Source: an uncultured Pelagibacteraceae bacterium (GTDB lineage Bacteria; Pseudomonadota; Alphaproteobacteria; Pelagibacterales; Pelagibacteraceae). Taken from it: a stretch of 64,000 nucleotides of DNA. Shown piece after piece: positions 34,129 to 44,421 of the stretch. The stretch is taken from positions 1 to 64,000 of the forward strand of contig CACJJV010000007.1 of assembly GCA_902593845.1 (NCBI GenBank), written 5' to 3'. The notes beneath the pieces are model-generated. The model was not told where the DNA came from, searched no databases, and saw only the letters and a program-made list of their open reading frames with translations. Numbering within the stretch: position 1 is the first letter of the stretch; the number at the start of each line of letters is the position of its first letter. The translations under genes were made by a program, and so were the position numbers.

Positions 34129-34944
34129 ATGATTAAACAAGCAATTATTCCATTAGCTGGACTAGGTACAAGGTTATTACCTTTAACCAGTGTATTTGCT
34201 AAAGAACTTCTCCCTATTAATGGAAAACCAGGAATTGAGTATATTCTAGATGAATGCGCAGATGCTGGTATCAAAAAGATAGTTTTTATAATTTCAAAAA
34301 AAAAAAAAATGATAAAAGATTATTTTTACAAGGATAGCTTTTATCAAAAAATAATAAAAAAAAAAAAAGATCCTAGGGTTATTAAAGAATATAAAAAAAT
34401 TTTGAAATATAAAAAGATGATTAAATTTGTTTACCAAAATAAACCCCTTGGAACAGGTGATGCAGTATTAAAAACAAAAAAATTTATCACAGATGATTTT
34501 TTTCTTATGTTATTACCAGATGATCTTATAATTAAAAAAAATTGCTCGAAGTCGATGATTAATATACATAATCGCTATAAATCATCTGTAATGGCAAGTA
34601 TTAATGTTCCAAAAAAAACTGTCTCAAGATGGGGAATTTATAAATTGGGAAAAAAAATAAATAAAAAAAATTATGTTATAAAAGATGTTATTGAAAAACC
34701 TACAATTTCAACAGCACCATCAAATAAAGCTGTAATAGGACGATATATTCTTCCAAGAAAAATATTTTCAAAATTATTAAATCAAAAACCAGGCAAAGGT
34801 GGCGAAATTCATATCACTGACGCAATACAATCATTGATAAAAAACAATGAAAAATTTATCGCTCATAATTTTACTGGAAAATATTTGGACTGTGGAAGTA
34901 TGAGTGGTTATATCAAATCAACATTAGAAATAGCAAAATCATGA
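34129..34944 (+). CDS. galU: UTP--glucose-1-phosphate uridylyltransferase
   Basis: AIIPLAGLGTRLLPLTSVFAKELLPINGKPGIEYILDE. Confidence 0.94.
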   Translation: MIKQAIIPLAGLGTRLLPLTSVFAKELLPINGKPGIEYILDECADAGIKKIVFIISKKKKMIKDYFYKDSFYQKIIKKKKDPRVIKEYKKILKYKKMIKFVYQNKPLGTGDAVLKTKKFITDDFFLMLLPDDLIIKKNCSKSMINIHNRYKSSVMASINVPKKTVSRWGIYKLGKKINKKNYVIKDVIEKPTISTAPSNKAVIGRYILPRKIFSKLLNQKPGKGGEIHITDAIQSLIKNNEKFIAHNFTGKYLDCGSMSGYIKSTLEIAKS

Positions 34945-36242
34945 AACTTTGTATGATAGGAACAGGTTATGTAGGTTTGGTTAGCGGTGTATGCTTTGCT
35001 GATCTAGGCAATAACGTAATTTGTGTTGATAAAGATTTAAAAAAAATAGATCTACTTTCTAGAGGAAAAATTCCTATTTATGAACCTGGGCTCACGGAAT
35101 TAGTGAATAAAAATTATAAAAACAAAAGATTAAAATTTTCATCAGATTTAAAAAAGTCAATAAAAGAGTCTGATATAATTTTTATTTGTGTTGGAACACC
35201 AACCAAAAAGGGAGGTAGCAGTGCAGATCTAAGTCAAATTTTTCATGTAGCAAAAGAGATAAGTTTATCAATTAATAAGTTTAAGATAATAGTCACTAAG
35301 TCAACAGTGCCAGTGACAACCGGTGATGAAATTGAAAAAATTTTACTAAAAAAAAAGAGTAATAAGAATAAATTTTCTGTTGTATCAAATCCAGAATTTT
35401 TAAGAGAAGGTGAAGCTATCCGAGATTTTATTTTTCCTGATAGAATAGTTGTTGGATCTAATGATAAAAAATCTAACCGTTTACTTAATAATTTATATTC
35501 ACCTCTAATTTCTAAAGGAGCTCAATATATTCATACATCCAGAAGAGCTGCAGAATTAATCAAATATGCATCCAATGCTTTTTTGGCTACGAAAATTACA
35601 TTCATAAATGAAATCGCAAATTTGTGTGAAAAAACAGGAATAAATGTAGAAGATATTTCAATTGGGATGGGTTTAGATAAAAGGATAGGGAGTCGTTTTT
35701 TAAGGGCAGGTCCTGGTTATGGTGGATCATGTTTTCCAAAAGATACTAAAGCTATAATTTCTACTGCTGATAAGTTTAAAATAAATCTTTCCGTAATAAA
35801 ATCAGTAATTAAATCTAATGAAAATAGATCTAAATTTTTACTTAATAAAGTCTATAAAATTTTGAATAACAAAATTAAGAATAAAAAAATAACTTTCTTA
35901 GGTGTCACATTCAAAGCTAATACAGACGACATGAGAGACTCTTCTAGTTTAAAAATGATACCTGCACTCTTAAAAAAAGGTGCTAAAGTAAATTATTTTG
36001 ATCCGACAGGTCTTAAAAAAGAGTTCTCAAACTTAAAAAATGTTTTTTATATTGATAATATTAAAGAATCTGTACAGGGCTCAGATCTTGTAATTATTCA
36101 TACAGAATGGAATGATTTTAAATCGATCAATTTTAAGAATTTAGTAAGAGGTAAAAAATTTATTATTTATGATATGAGAAATATATATTCTCCAATGAAA
36201 ATTAAAAATCAAGGTTTCAAGTATTATAGTATTGGGAGATAA
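34941..36242 (+). CDS. ugd: UDP-glucose 6-dehydrogenase family
   Basis: MIGTGYVGLVSGVCFADLGN, GPGYGGSCFPKDTKAI; 4-bp overlap with galU. Confidence 0.93.
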   Translation: MKLCMIGTGYVGLVSGVCFADLGNNVICVDKDLKKIDLLSRGKIPIYEPGLTELVNKNYKNKRLKFSSDLKKSIKESDIIFICVGTPTKKGGSSADLSQIFHVAKEISLSINKFKIIVTKSTVPVTTGDEIEKILLKKKSNKNKFSVVSNPEFLREGEAIRDFIFPDRIVVGSNDKKSNRLLNNLYSPLISKGAQYIHTSRRAAELIKYASNAFLATKITFINEIANLCEKTGINVEDISIGMGLDKRIGSRFLRAGPGYGGSCFPKDTKAIISTADKFKINLSVIKSVIKSNENRSKFLLNKVYKILNNKIKNKKITFLGVTFKANTDDMRDSSSLKMIPALLKKGAKVNYFDPTGLKKEFSNLKNVFYIDNIKESVQGSDLVIIHTEWNDFKSINFKNLVRGKKFIIYDMRNIYSPMKIKNQGFKYYSIGR

Positions 36243-36246
36243 ATTT

Positions 36247-36708
36247 TTAATTTAGCTCAAATATAGCATCAACTTCAACAGCAACACCCAAGGGAAGACT
36301 ATTTACACTAACAGCTGCCCTTGTGTGCATTCCTGCATCTCCAAAAACGGATGCGATTAAATCAGATGCACCATTTATTACTTTAGGTTGATCCTGAAAA
36401 TTATCAGTAGAATTAACAAAACCTGTTAGTTTAATACAAGATTTGATCTTTGTTAGATCATTATCAGATGCTCTCATTATTTGAGAAATAATACTTAAAG
36501 CACATCTTTTCGCTGCATTATATCCAGAATCAACATCTAAATCTTTTCCAACTTTTCCTTTTATTAGTTCACCTTTTTCATCAATTGAAATTTGTCCTGA
36601 CACGAATAATAACTTTCCTATTATTTTAGTTGCAACATAATTTCCCACAGGTGCTTTAGCATCAGGAAGTTTTAACCCAAGTTTTTCTAAATTTTTTTGA
36701 TAATTCAT
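36247..36708 (-). CDS. RidA/YjgF-family protein
   Basis: ATKIIGKLLFVSGQISIDEKGEL, AGMHTRAAVSVNSLPLGVAVEVDAIFEL. Confidence 0.88.
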   Translation of the reverse strand: MNYQKNLEKLGLKLPDAKAPVGNYVATKIIGKLLFVSGQISIDEKGELIKGKVGKDLDVDSGYNAAKRCALSIISQIMRASDNDLTKIKSCIKLTGFVNSTDNFQDQPKVINGASDLIASVFGDAGMHTRAAVSVNSLPLGVAVEVDAIFELN

Positions 36709-39284
36709 TTTTTCTTTTTTTTCTTTTTTGTTTTATCGTATTCTTTTCTTTTCTCAATCAATATTAATGCTTCTTCCATTGTAAGTTCTGTTGGATCCTT
36801 TTCCTCAGGTATCGTCGCATTTAGAGATTTATACTTTATATATGGTCCGTATTGTCCCTTCATAATTCTAACTGGTTTTTTATCCTCAGGGTGTTCACCT
36901 AAGTCTTTGATCATCGAAGAAGACATTCTTCCTGGTTTGGCCTCAGCAATTAAAGTTATGGCTCTATTTAAACCAATAGAGAAAATTTCTTCAATATTTT
37001 CTATCCGAGCTGATTTATTTTCACATTTTAGGTAAGGACCAAATCTTCCAGTATTTAAAGTAATTTCTTTTTGATTATCAGGATTTATTCCTAGAGATTT
37101 TGGTAGTGAGCATAAAAATTGTGCTTTTTCTAAATCAATACTTTCTAAAGCCAAACCTTTTGGGATAGAAACATTTTTTAAAAGTTCGTTTACATCTGAT
37201 TTAAGTTTTTTTATTTTCTTTTTTTTCTTTGGTGTTTTTTCAATTTCTATATCCTCAGGAATTTTTTCATATTGAAGATAAGGACCGAATCTTCCGTTTT
37301 TAAGATAAATATCATTGCCGTTTTCGTGTTTTCCAATAAATTTTGGTTCAGCTAACTGAGCTTGGGCTGCTGCTTTAGCTTTAGATAAAGGTCTTGTAAA
37401 TTTACATTCAGGATAGTTTGAACAACCAATAAACGCCCCACCTCTAAAGCTATTTTTTAAGCTAAGTGTCCCTGAATTACATAATTGACACTTTCTTACA
37501 ATATTTCCCTTATCATCCTTATCGAAAACCAAATCTCCTAAACTATCATTTAAAAGATCTAAGACCTCTCTTGTTCTTTTTTCCTTTACTTCAGCCACAT
37601 TGTTATTGAAGTCTTTCCAGAAAAGTTCCAAAACTTTTATCCAGCTTTCTTTACCAGTTGTAATCTCGTCTAATTGATCCTCTAAACCAGCAGTAAAGTT
37701 ATAATCCACATATTTTGAGAACAGTTTTTCTAGAAAAGCTGAAATAAGTTTTCCTCTGTCTGTAGGAAAAAATCTTTTATTCAATATCTCTGCGTAACCT
37801 CTATTTGCTATTGTAGAAATTATACTTGCGTAAGTAGATGGTCTTCCAATTCCTAGTTCTTCTAGTTTTTTTACTAAGCTAGCCTCAGAATATCTTGGAG
37901 GGGGTTGTGTAAAATGCTGTTCATCTATTAAGGACTTAATATTTACAAGTCCTTTAGATACAGATGGTAGAATGTTTTCATCATCATCCTTACCTTGATT
38001 ATTATATACCCTTAAAAATCCATCAAATTTGAGAACTGATCCACTTGCTTTGCATACTGTATCATTATTATTTGATGTAATCGTTATAGTATTTCTATCA
38101 AATTTAGCAGATTGCATTTGAGAAGATAAAGCTCTACTCCATATTAAATCATAAAGTTTATTTTGATCTGTGCTTAGATACTTTTTTACACTTTGGGGAG
38201 TTCTTATAACATCTGTGGGTCTTATTGCTTCATGTGCTTCTTGTGCATTTTTTGCTTTTTTACCAGAATAATTTAAGGCACTTTCAGGCAAATATTCATT
38301 ACCGATTTCTTTTTTTATATAATCTCTAAAAGCCACAACAGCATCTTTTGATAAATTGGTGCCATCTGTTCTCATATATGTTATTAAACCTATTGTTTCT
38401 CCTTCAATTTCGACTCCTTGGTAAAGTTTTTGGGCAATTTGCATAGTTCTTGATGCACCAAAACCTAATCGACTTGAAGCTGTTTGTTGAAGAGTTGATG
38501 TAGTAAATGGTCCTGATGGATTACGATTTACCACTTTACTTGATATATCGGTAATACTAAATTTTTTTTGATTGATACTTGATATAGCTTTATTTATCTC
38601 ATCTTTATTTCTAAAAGAGAATTTTTCAATTTTGTTATTCTCTAGTTGAGTAATACTTGCAAGGATATTTTGATCTTTTTCATCTTTAAATTTGACACTT
38701 AAAGTCCAAAATTCTTCTGGTTTAAAGGATTCAATTTCATGTTCTCTTTCAGTTATCAATTTTAAAGCTACTGATTGAACTCTTCCTGCCGATTTCGAGC
38801 CTGGAAGTTTTGTCCATAATATTGGTGAAATATTAAAGCCAACCAAGTAATCTAAGGCTCTTCGAGCCATGTAAGCATCAACTAAAAGCGGTTCAATTTG
38901 TCTTGGATTTTCAATTCCATGGATTACTGCTTTTTTTGTAATTTCGTTAAAAACAACTCTTTCTATTTCTTTATCTTTAAGAAGTTTTTTTTCATTTAGA
39001 TATTCTTTTACATGCCAAGCTATTGCTTCTCCTTCACGATCAGGATCGGTAGCTAATATAATTTTTGAGGAGTCTTTGGCTGCGTCAGTAATTTCTTTAA
39101 GATATTTTTTTGAAAAGCTATCAATCTCCCATTCCATCTTAAAATCTTGATCTGGATCAACAGAACCATTCTTAGAAGGTAAATCTCTAATATGCCCATA
39201 ACTAGCTAATACTTTATAATTATCACCTAAATATTTATTGATAGTTTTGGCTTTAGCTGGACTTTCTACAATGACCAAGTTCAT
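36705..39284 (-). CDS. topA: DNA topoisomerase I
   Basis: NLVIVESPAKAKTINKYLG, ATDPDREGEAIAWHV, GLITYMRTDGTNLS; C-terminal GRFGPYL repeats. Confidence 0.97.
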   Translation of the reverse strand: MNLVIVESPAKAKTINKYLGDNYKVLASYGHIRDLPSKNGSVDPDQDFKMEWEIDSFSKKYLKEITDAAKDSSKIILATDPDREGEAIAWHVKEYLNEKKLLKDKEIERVVFNEITKKAVIHGIENPRQIEPLLVDAYMARRALDYLVGFNISPILWTKLPGSKSAGRVQSVALKLITEREHEIESFKPEEFWTLSVKFKDEKDQNILASITQLENNKIEKFSFRNKDEINKAISSINQKKFSITDISSKVVNRNPSGPFTTSTLQQTASSRLGFGASRTMQIAQKLYQGVEIEGETIGLITYMRTDGTNLSKDAVVAFRDYIKKEIGNEYLPESALNYSGKKAKNAQEAHEAIRPTDVIRTPQSVKKYLSTDQNKLYDLIWSRALSSQMQSAKFDRNTITITSNNNDTVCKASGSVLKFDGFLRVYNNQGKDDDENILPSVSKGLVNIKSLIDEQHFTQPPPRYSEASLVKKLEELGIGRPSTYASIISTIANRGYAEILNKRFFPTDRGKLISAFLEKLFSKYVDYNFTAGLEDQLDEITTGKESWIKVLELFWKDFNNNVAEVKEKRTREVLDLLNDSLGDLVFDKDDKGNIVRKCQLCNSGTLSLKNSFRGGAFIGCSNYPECKFTRPLSKAKAAAQAQLAEPKFIGKHENGNDIYLKNGRFGPYLQYEKIPEDIEIEKTPKKKKKIKKLKSDVNELLKNVSIPKGLALESIDLEKAQFLCSLPKSLGINPDNQKEITLNTGRFGPYLKCENKSARIENIEEIFSIGLNRAITLIAEAKPGRMSSSMIKDLGEHPEDKKPVRIMKGQYGPYIKYKSLNATIPEEKDPTELTMEEALILIEKRKEYDKTKKKKKKK

Positions 39285-39320
39285 AAATGACAAACTACCT
39301 AAAAGAGTTAGATAGTCAAA

Positions 39321-39899
39321 TTAATAAATTTTTGTCTTAGTTTCTTCTTTATTTTTCAATCTTTTAATATTTTCTCGATGGGTAAAAAATATTAATACAA
39401 ACATGATTATAAAAAAAAATATATCTTTAAATTGACCCGTGACCAGTAAATAAACAGGAATTGATACAGAAGCAATTAATGAAGATAAAGATGAAAATTT
39501 TGATATAGCAAAAATTACAAACCAAGATAAAACAAAAATAATTCCGAAATAAATATTTATAGCAAATAGAATACCAACGTATGTTGCAACACCTTTCCCT
39601 CCTTTAAATTTAAGCCATACAGGAAATACATGACCTATAAATGCACATAATGATGCTAAATATAAGTGATCTGTGTAATAAATTTTAACAAATATTACAG
39701 GGATAACAGCTTTTAAAATATCAAGAGATAAAGTGATGTAGCCAACTGTTTTATTACCAGCTCTTAGCACATTTGTGGCTCCGATATTTCCAGATCCAAT
39801 ATCTCTTATATCTTTTTTCAAAAAAATTTTTGTTAGTAACAATCCAAATGGAATTGAACCCATTAAATATGAAATTATACCTATGATTAAAATATCCAT
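39321..39899 (-). CDS. plsY: glycerol-3-phosphate acyltransferase PlsY
   Basis: YLMGSIPFGLLLTKIF, GSGNIGATNVLRAGNK, KFKGGKGVATYVG. Confidence 0.95.
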   Translation of the reverse strand: MDILIIGIISYLMGSIPFGLLLTKIFLKKDIRDIGSGNIGATNVLRAGNKTVGYITLSLDILKAVIPVIFVKIYYTDHLYLASLCAFIGHVFPVWLKFKGGKGVATYVGILFAINIYFGIIFVLSWFVIFAISKFSSLSSLIASVSIPVYLLVTGQFKDIFFFIIMFVLIFFTHRENIKRLKNKEETKTKIY

Positions 39900-39900
39900 G

Positions 39901-41187
39901 CTACAGCTTAAATAATTCTTTGCCGTTTACAAATGTATTTGTAACTTTGCCTTGAAGTTTTTTATCCTCGATAGATGTATTTTTTGATTTTGAGATAAGC
40001 TTATCTTTTTTTACAATCCATGGTTTATCTATATCTACTATGCAAAGATCAGCATTATTACCAATAGATAGATTCCCTTTATTTATTTTTAGTATTTTAG
40101 CAGGGTTTGATGTTAATGCTTTTATTATTGTCTCTAATTTGAGTGATCCGTTATGATATAATTCTAAACTTAGAGACAGCAGGGTTTCTATCCCTGACGC
40201 ACCAGTTGCTGCTTGAGCAAAGGTTAATCTTTTTGACTCTTCATCTTCAGGTTTGTGGTCTGAAACTATTACATCAATTAAATCGTCCTTTAAACCTTGT
40301 ACTAAAGCCAGTCTATCTTCTTCTCTTCTTAATGGTGGGGATAATTTTAAAAATGTTTTGAAATCTCCTATGTCGTTTTCATTTAAAGATAAGTTATTTA
40401 CTGAAACACCACATGTGAATTTTACTATTTCCTTTCTTAATTTAATTACTTCAACAGACTTTTGTGATGATAATTGAGAGATATGATATCTGCATTTAAC
40501 CTTTTCGAGTAATGTTAAATCTCTCTCGATCAGAATACGCTCAGCGATTTCAGGTATACCAGATAAACCTAATTTTGAAGCAATTATTCCAGAGTTAATC
40601 ATACCATTTTTTGCTAGCTCATAATCTTCAGCGTGTTGCATTATTAAACTACCCAAATCTTTAGCAGAGTTCATTATTCTAGACATCAATCTTGGGTTTT
40701 GAATTGTTTTAACGCCATCTGTGAATGCAATTATTCCTTTATTTTGTAACAAACCAAATTCAGTCATATTTGTACCCTCAGTATTTTTTGTTAAGGAGGC
40801 ACATGGAAAAATATTTATCTTTGATTTATCTCTTCCTCTTCTTTTTAGAAAATCAACTATGGACACGTTATCAATGACAGGATCTGTATTAGGCATTGTT
40901 ACGACGGAAGTGACGCCACCTGAAAGTGCCGCGTTACTCAGAGTCCTAAAATTTTCTTTATACTCATATCCCGGTTCACCAACAAAAACTCGCATATCGA
41001 CTAATCCAGGGAAAATATACTTACCTTTTAAATCAATTGGTTTCTCTCTACTCGGTAAATTATTAATATTTACTTTTTTTCCTATAGCTTCAATTTTTCC
41101 ATCTTCACTTATAATCAGACCCCCATTCTCATTTATGGAGTTATAAGGATCAATTATATTTGCGTTTATAAAATATTGTTTTTTCAT
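39901..41187 (-). CDS. dihydroorotase-like protein, probably non-catalytic (PyrC'/PyrX type)
   Basis: Amidohydrolase fold next to pyrB, but metal motif D-x-H-x-H reads DMRVF in FPGLVDMRVFVGEPG; ATG 41187 overlaps the pyrB stop by 1 nt. Confidence 0.85.
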   Translation of the reverse strand: MKKQYFINANIIDPYNSINENGGLIISEDGKIEAIGKKVNINNLPSREKPIDLKGKYIFPGLVDMRVFVGEPGYEYKENFRTLSNAALSGGVTSVVTMPNTDPVIDNVSIVDFLKRRGRDKSKINIFPCASLTKNTEGTNMTEFGLLQNKGIIAFTDGVKTIQNPRLMSRIMNSAKDLGSLIMQHAEDYELAKNGMINSGIIASKLGLSGIPEIAERILIERDLTLLEKVKCRYHISQLSSQKSVEVIKLRKEIVKFTCGVSVNNLSLNENDIGDFKTFLKLSPPLRREEDRLALVQGLKDDLIDVIVSDHKPEDEESKRLTFAQAATGASGIETLLSLSLELYHNGSLKLETIIKALTSNPAKILKINKGNLSIGNNADLCIVDIDKPWIVKKDKLISKSKNTSIEDKKLQGKVTNTFVNGKELFKL

Positions 41188-42128
41188 TATGTGCAAAATA
41201 TTTTAAGACAAGCCATTCTTACTGCGACACCTAATTCAACTTGCTCTTTAATCACACTTTTATTGATATCATCCGCTAACATTGTATCTATTTCTATACC
41301 TCTGTTCATTGGACCTGGATGCATAATTAAAGCATCAGATTTGGCATGTTCTAATTTATCAGGAGTTAATCCATAATATTCGTAATATTCTCTGTTGGAT
41401 GAAAGATATGAACTCGTCATTCGTTCATTTTGTAATCTCAACATCATTACAATATCACAATCTTTCAATCCTTTTTTCATATCTGTAAAAGTATTGACAC
41501 CAAATTTTTCAATTTCTTTTGGCATAAGATTTGTTGGAGCAATTATGTTTACTTCTGCTCCTAACATACTTAGTAAATAAATATTTGATCTAGCAACTCT
41601 AGAATGAAGTATATCTCCACAGATTGCGATTTTTAATCCTTGAATTTTTTTTTTACGAGTAATAATTGTTAATGCGTCTAATAAAGCTTGAGTAGGGTGT
41701 TCTCTTCTTCCATCACCTGCATTAAGAACTGCACAATTTACTTTTTGTGAAAGTAGATTACATGCTCCAGAGTCTTGATGTCTAATTACAATAATATCAG
41801 GATGCATCGCATTAAGTGTCATTGCTGTATCTATCAATGTTTCACCTTTTTTAATTGCTGAATTGCTAATATTCATTGACATAACATCAGCCCCAAGTCT
41901 TTTACCAGCTAATTCAAAAGAGCTTTGAGTTCTAGTGGAAGGTTCAAAAAATAAATTAATTTGAGTTTTACCTCTTAAAACATCAACTTTCTTATTTTTA
42001 CTTTGATTTACTTTAATAAATGAATTTGCTTCATCAAGGATTAAGTTAACATCATTAATTGATAAATCTTGAATTCCTAACAAGTGTTTTTGAGAAATTT
42101 TAATAGCCTGATTTGTTTTAATTGCCAT
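41187..42128 (-). CDS. pyrB: aspartate carbamoyltransferase catalytic subunit
   Basis: [40 protein letters not shown] 42128 preferred to TTG 42137. Confidence 0.96.
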   Translation of the reverse strand: MAIKTNQAIKISQKHLLGIQDLSINDVNLILDEANSFIKVNQSKNKKVDVLRGKTQINLFFEPSTRTQSSFELAGKRLGADVMSMNISNSAIKKGETLIDTAMTLNAMHPDIIVIRHQDSGACNLLSQKVNCAVLNAGDGRREHPTQALLDALTIITRKKKIQGLKIAICGDILHSRVARSNIYLLSMLGAEVNIIAPTNLMPKEIEKFGVNTFTDMKKGLKDCDIVMMLRLQNERMTSSYLSSNREYYEYYGLTPDKLEHAKSDALIMHPGPMNRGIEIDTMLADDINKSVIKEQVELGVAVRMACLKIFCT

Positions 42129-42170
42129 TAAAACCAACTCTATAACTATAAACCTCTATAATAGCAAGTA

Positions 42171-42626
42171 TTAATTATTCAAAAAATCTAAAGCTCCTTG
42201 TAATATAAAAGCAGCAGCGTTTTCGTCGATCTTTTTTTCTCTTTTACTCACATTAATATCTAATTGGCTAGACAGATTAAAAGCACCAACAGTTGATAGT
42301 CTCTCATCCCAGAGACAAATTGGAATATTCAAGTTTTTTTCAATATTTTCAGTTGTATCTTTTACAGATTGAGCTGACTTACCTGAGGATCCATCCATAT
42401 TTAAAGGATTTCCAACAATGACTCCTTTTATATCATTTTCATTAATTATTAATCTGAGCTCATCAATAAGATCTTTAAGTGAATTCCTATTTATTGTTTT
42501 TAACGGGGTGGCTATTAATTGTTTGTCATCACAGATTGACACACCAATTCTTTTAGATCCAAGGTCTAAACCTATCAATCTACACTTATCTGAGTGTTTT
42601 TTTTTAAATTCCTCTAAAGTGATCAT
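42171..42626 (-). CDS. ruvX: RuvX/YqgF Holliday-junction resolvase-like protein
   Basis: LIGLDLGSKRIGVSICD, VVGNPLNMDGSSG, WDERLSTVGA. Confidence 0.93.
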   Translation of the reverse strand: MITLEEFKKKHSDKCRLIGLDLGSKRIGVSICDDKQLIATPLKTINRNSLKDLIDELRLIINENDIKGVIVGNPLNMDGSSGKSAQSVKDTTENIEKNLNIPICLWDERLSTVGAFNLSSQLDINVSKREKKIDENAAAFILQGALDFLNN

Positions 42627-42676
42627 ATTGTATATTTTAAACTTAAGTGATACTTTGCCTCTTATTTAAATAGCAT

Positions 42677-42964
42677 ATGAGTATAGATCTTAAAACAATA
42701 AAACATATATCTAAATTGGCAAGAATTTCAGTTGACGAGCAAAGAGCTGAAAAATTAGCTGGTGATTTAAATTCTATTTTTGATTTTATTGAAAAACTTA
42801 ATGAATTAAAAACTGACAATATAGAACCATTAACTTCCATTGCAGAAACAACCTTAAAATTAAGATCTGATGAAGTAAAAAGTAAAAATATACGAGAACA
42901 AATTATTAAAAATTCTCCTCAGGATAATGAGGACTATTTTGTAGTACCCAAGGTTATTGAATAA
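42677..42964 (+). CDS. gatC: Asp-tRNA(Asn)/Glu-tRNA(Gln) amidotransferase subunit C
   Basis: IDLKTIKHISKLARISVDEQRAEKLAGDLNSIFDFIEKL; upstream of gatA. Confidence 0.94.
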   Translation: MSIDLKTIKHISKLARISVDEQRAEKLAGDLNSIFDFIEKLNELKTDNIEPLTSIAETTLKLRSDEVKSKNIREQIIKNSPQDNEDYFVVPKVIE

Positions 42965-44421
42965 TGTCAGATATTACGAAACAATCCCTTACAGAACTGG
43001 TTGAAAATATTGAAAATAAAAAACTTTCTTCAACAGATGTAACCAAAGCATTTATTGATAGATCTGAAAAATCTGAGAAATTGAATGCTTATATTACAAA
43101 TGACTTTACATCAGCTTTGGATAAAGCAAAAAAATTTGATCAAAAACCTAATTTTGATTTAAAACTGCCTGGTATTCCAATGGCAGTTAAAGATTTATTT
43201 TGCACGAAAAATATTAAAACAACTGCTGGTAGTAAGATTTTAAATAACTTTATACCAACTTATGAATCTACAGTAACTGAAAATATTTGGAACGAAGGCG
43301 CAATACTTCTAGGTAAGCTAAACTGTGATGAGTTTGCAATGGGCTCATCAAATGAAACAAGTTTTTTTGGTAATGTTCAAAGTCCTATTGATAAAAATTT
43401 AGTTCCTGGTGGATCATCAGGTGGCTCAGCTTCAGCGGTGGCTGGACAATTGACTCCTGTTACAATTGGCACTGATACTGGTGGATCAATTAGACAACCA
43501 GCTTCTTTCACTGGAATTGTTGGATTGAAACCTACATACGGAAGTTGTTCAAGATATGGAATAGTTGCTTTTGCTTCATCATTGGATCAAGCAGGACCAA
43601 TGGCACAAAATGTTAAGGATTGTGCTTTATTACATGAAGTGATTAGTTCTTATGATCCTAAAGACTCTACCTCAATAGATTTTAAAAGAAAGCATTACAG
43701 TAAAGAACTTACAAATAACATAAAAGGAAAAAAAATTGGAATACCAAAAGAATATAGAGTTGACGGTATGCCAAAGGAAATTGAAGATCTTTGGCAAAAA
43801 GGTATTCAATATATTAAAGATTGTGGCGCTGAAACTATTGATATTTCTTTGCCAAATACAAGTTATGCTTTACCAACATATTATATAGTTGCTCCAGCAG
43901 AGGCATCATCAAACTTAGCAAGATACGATGGTGTTAAGTATGGATTTAGAGCTAAAGGTGAAAATTTAATTGATATGTACGAAAGAACTAGATCAGAAGG
44001 TTTTGGAGCTGAAGTTCAAAGAAGAATTATGATTGGAACTTATGTTTTATCTTCTGGGTACTACGATGCATATTATCTTAAAGCTCAAAAAGTAAGGAAA
44101 CTCATCAAAAATGATTTTGATGAGGCTTATAAAAAAGTCGATGCAATTTTAACCCCATCGACACCTAGCTCAGCATTTAAAATAGGCGAAAAAACAAATG
44201 ATCCAGTTTCAATGTATCTTAATGATATATTTACAGTTCCTGTTAACTTAGCTGGACTTCCAGGTATTTCAATACCTGCTGGACATGACTCAAAAGGTTA
44301 TCCTTTAGGCTTACAAATTATTGGCAAAGCTTTTGATGAACAAAATATATTAAATATAGCTTATGCTATGGAAGAAAAGATCAACTTTAAAAACAAAATT
44401 ACTGATTGGTGGATTAAATGA
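42964..44421 (+). CDS. gatA: Asp-tRNA(Asn)/Glu-tRNA(Gln) amidotransferase subunit A
   Basis: [48 protein letters not shown]. Confidence 0.97.
   Translation: MSDITKQSLTELVENIENKKLSSTDVTKAFIDRSEKSEKLNAYITNDFTSALDKAKKFDQKPNFDLKLPGIPMAVKDLFCTKNIKTTAGSKILNNFIPTYESTVTENIWNEGAILLGKLNCDEFAMGSSNETSFFGNVQSPIDKNLVPGGSSGGSASAVAGQLTPVTIGTDTGGSIRQPASFTGIVGLKPTYGSCSRYGIVAFASSLDQAGPMAQNVKDCALLHEVISSYDPKDSTSIDFKRKHYSKELTNNIKGKKIGIPKEYRVDGMPKEIEDLWQKGIQYIKDCGAETIDISLPNTSYALPTYYIVAPAEASSNLARYDGVKYGFRAKGENLIDMYERTRSEGFGAEVQRRIMIGTYVLSSGYYDAYYLKAQKVRKLIKNDFDEAYKKVDAILTPSTPSSAFKIGEKTNDPVSMYLNDIFTVPVNLAGLPGISIPAGHDSKGYPLGLQIIGKAFDEQNILNIAYAMEEKINFKNKITDWWIK

Noticed and set aside
36700-36740. Poly-T/C stretch ttttttctttttttt near 36710-36730 as a terminator
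   Set aside because: It lies in the topA C-terminal Lys codons (KKKKKKKK) on the minus strand, without a preceding hairpin.
36697-37035. 112-aa plus ORF opposite topA 3' end beginning FFFFFFFVLSYSFLF
   Set aside because: Antisense to the Lys-rich C-terminus of topA; apparent TM segment is a base-composition artefact.
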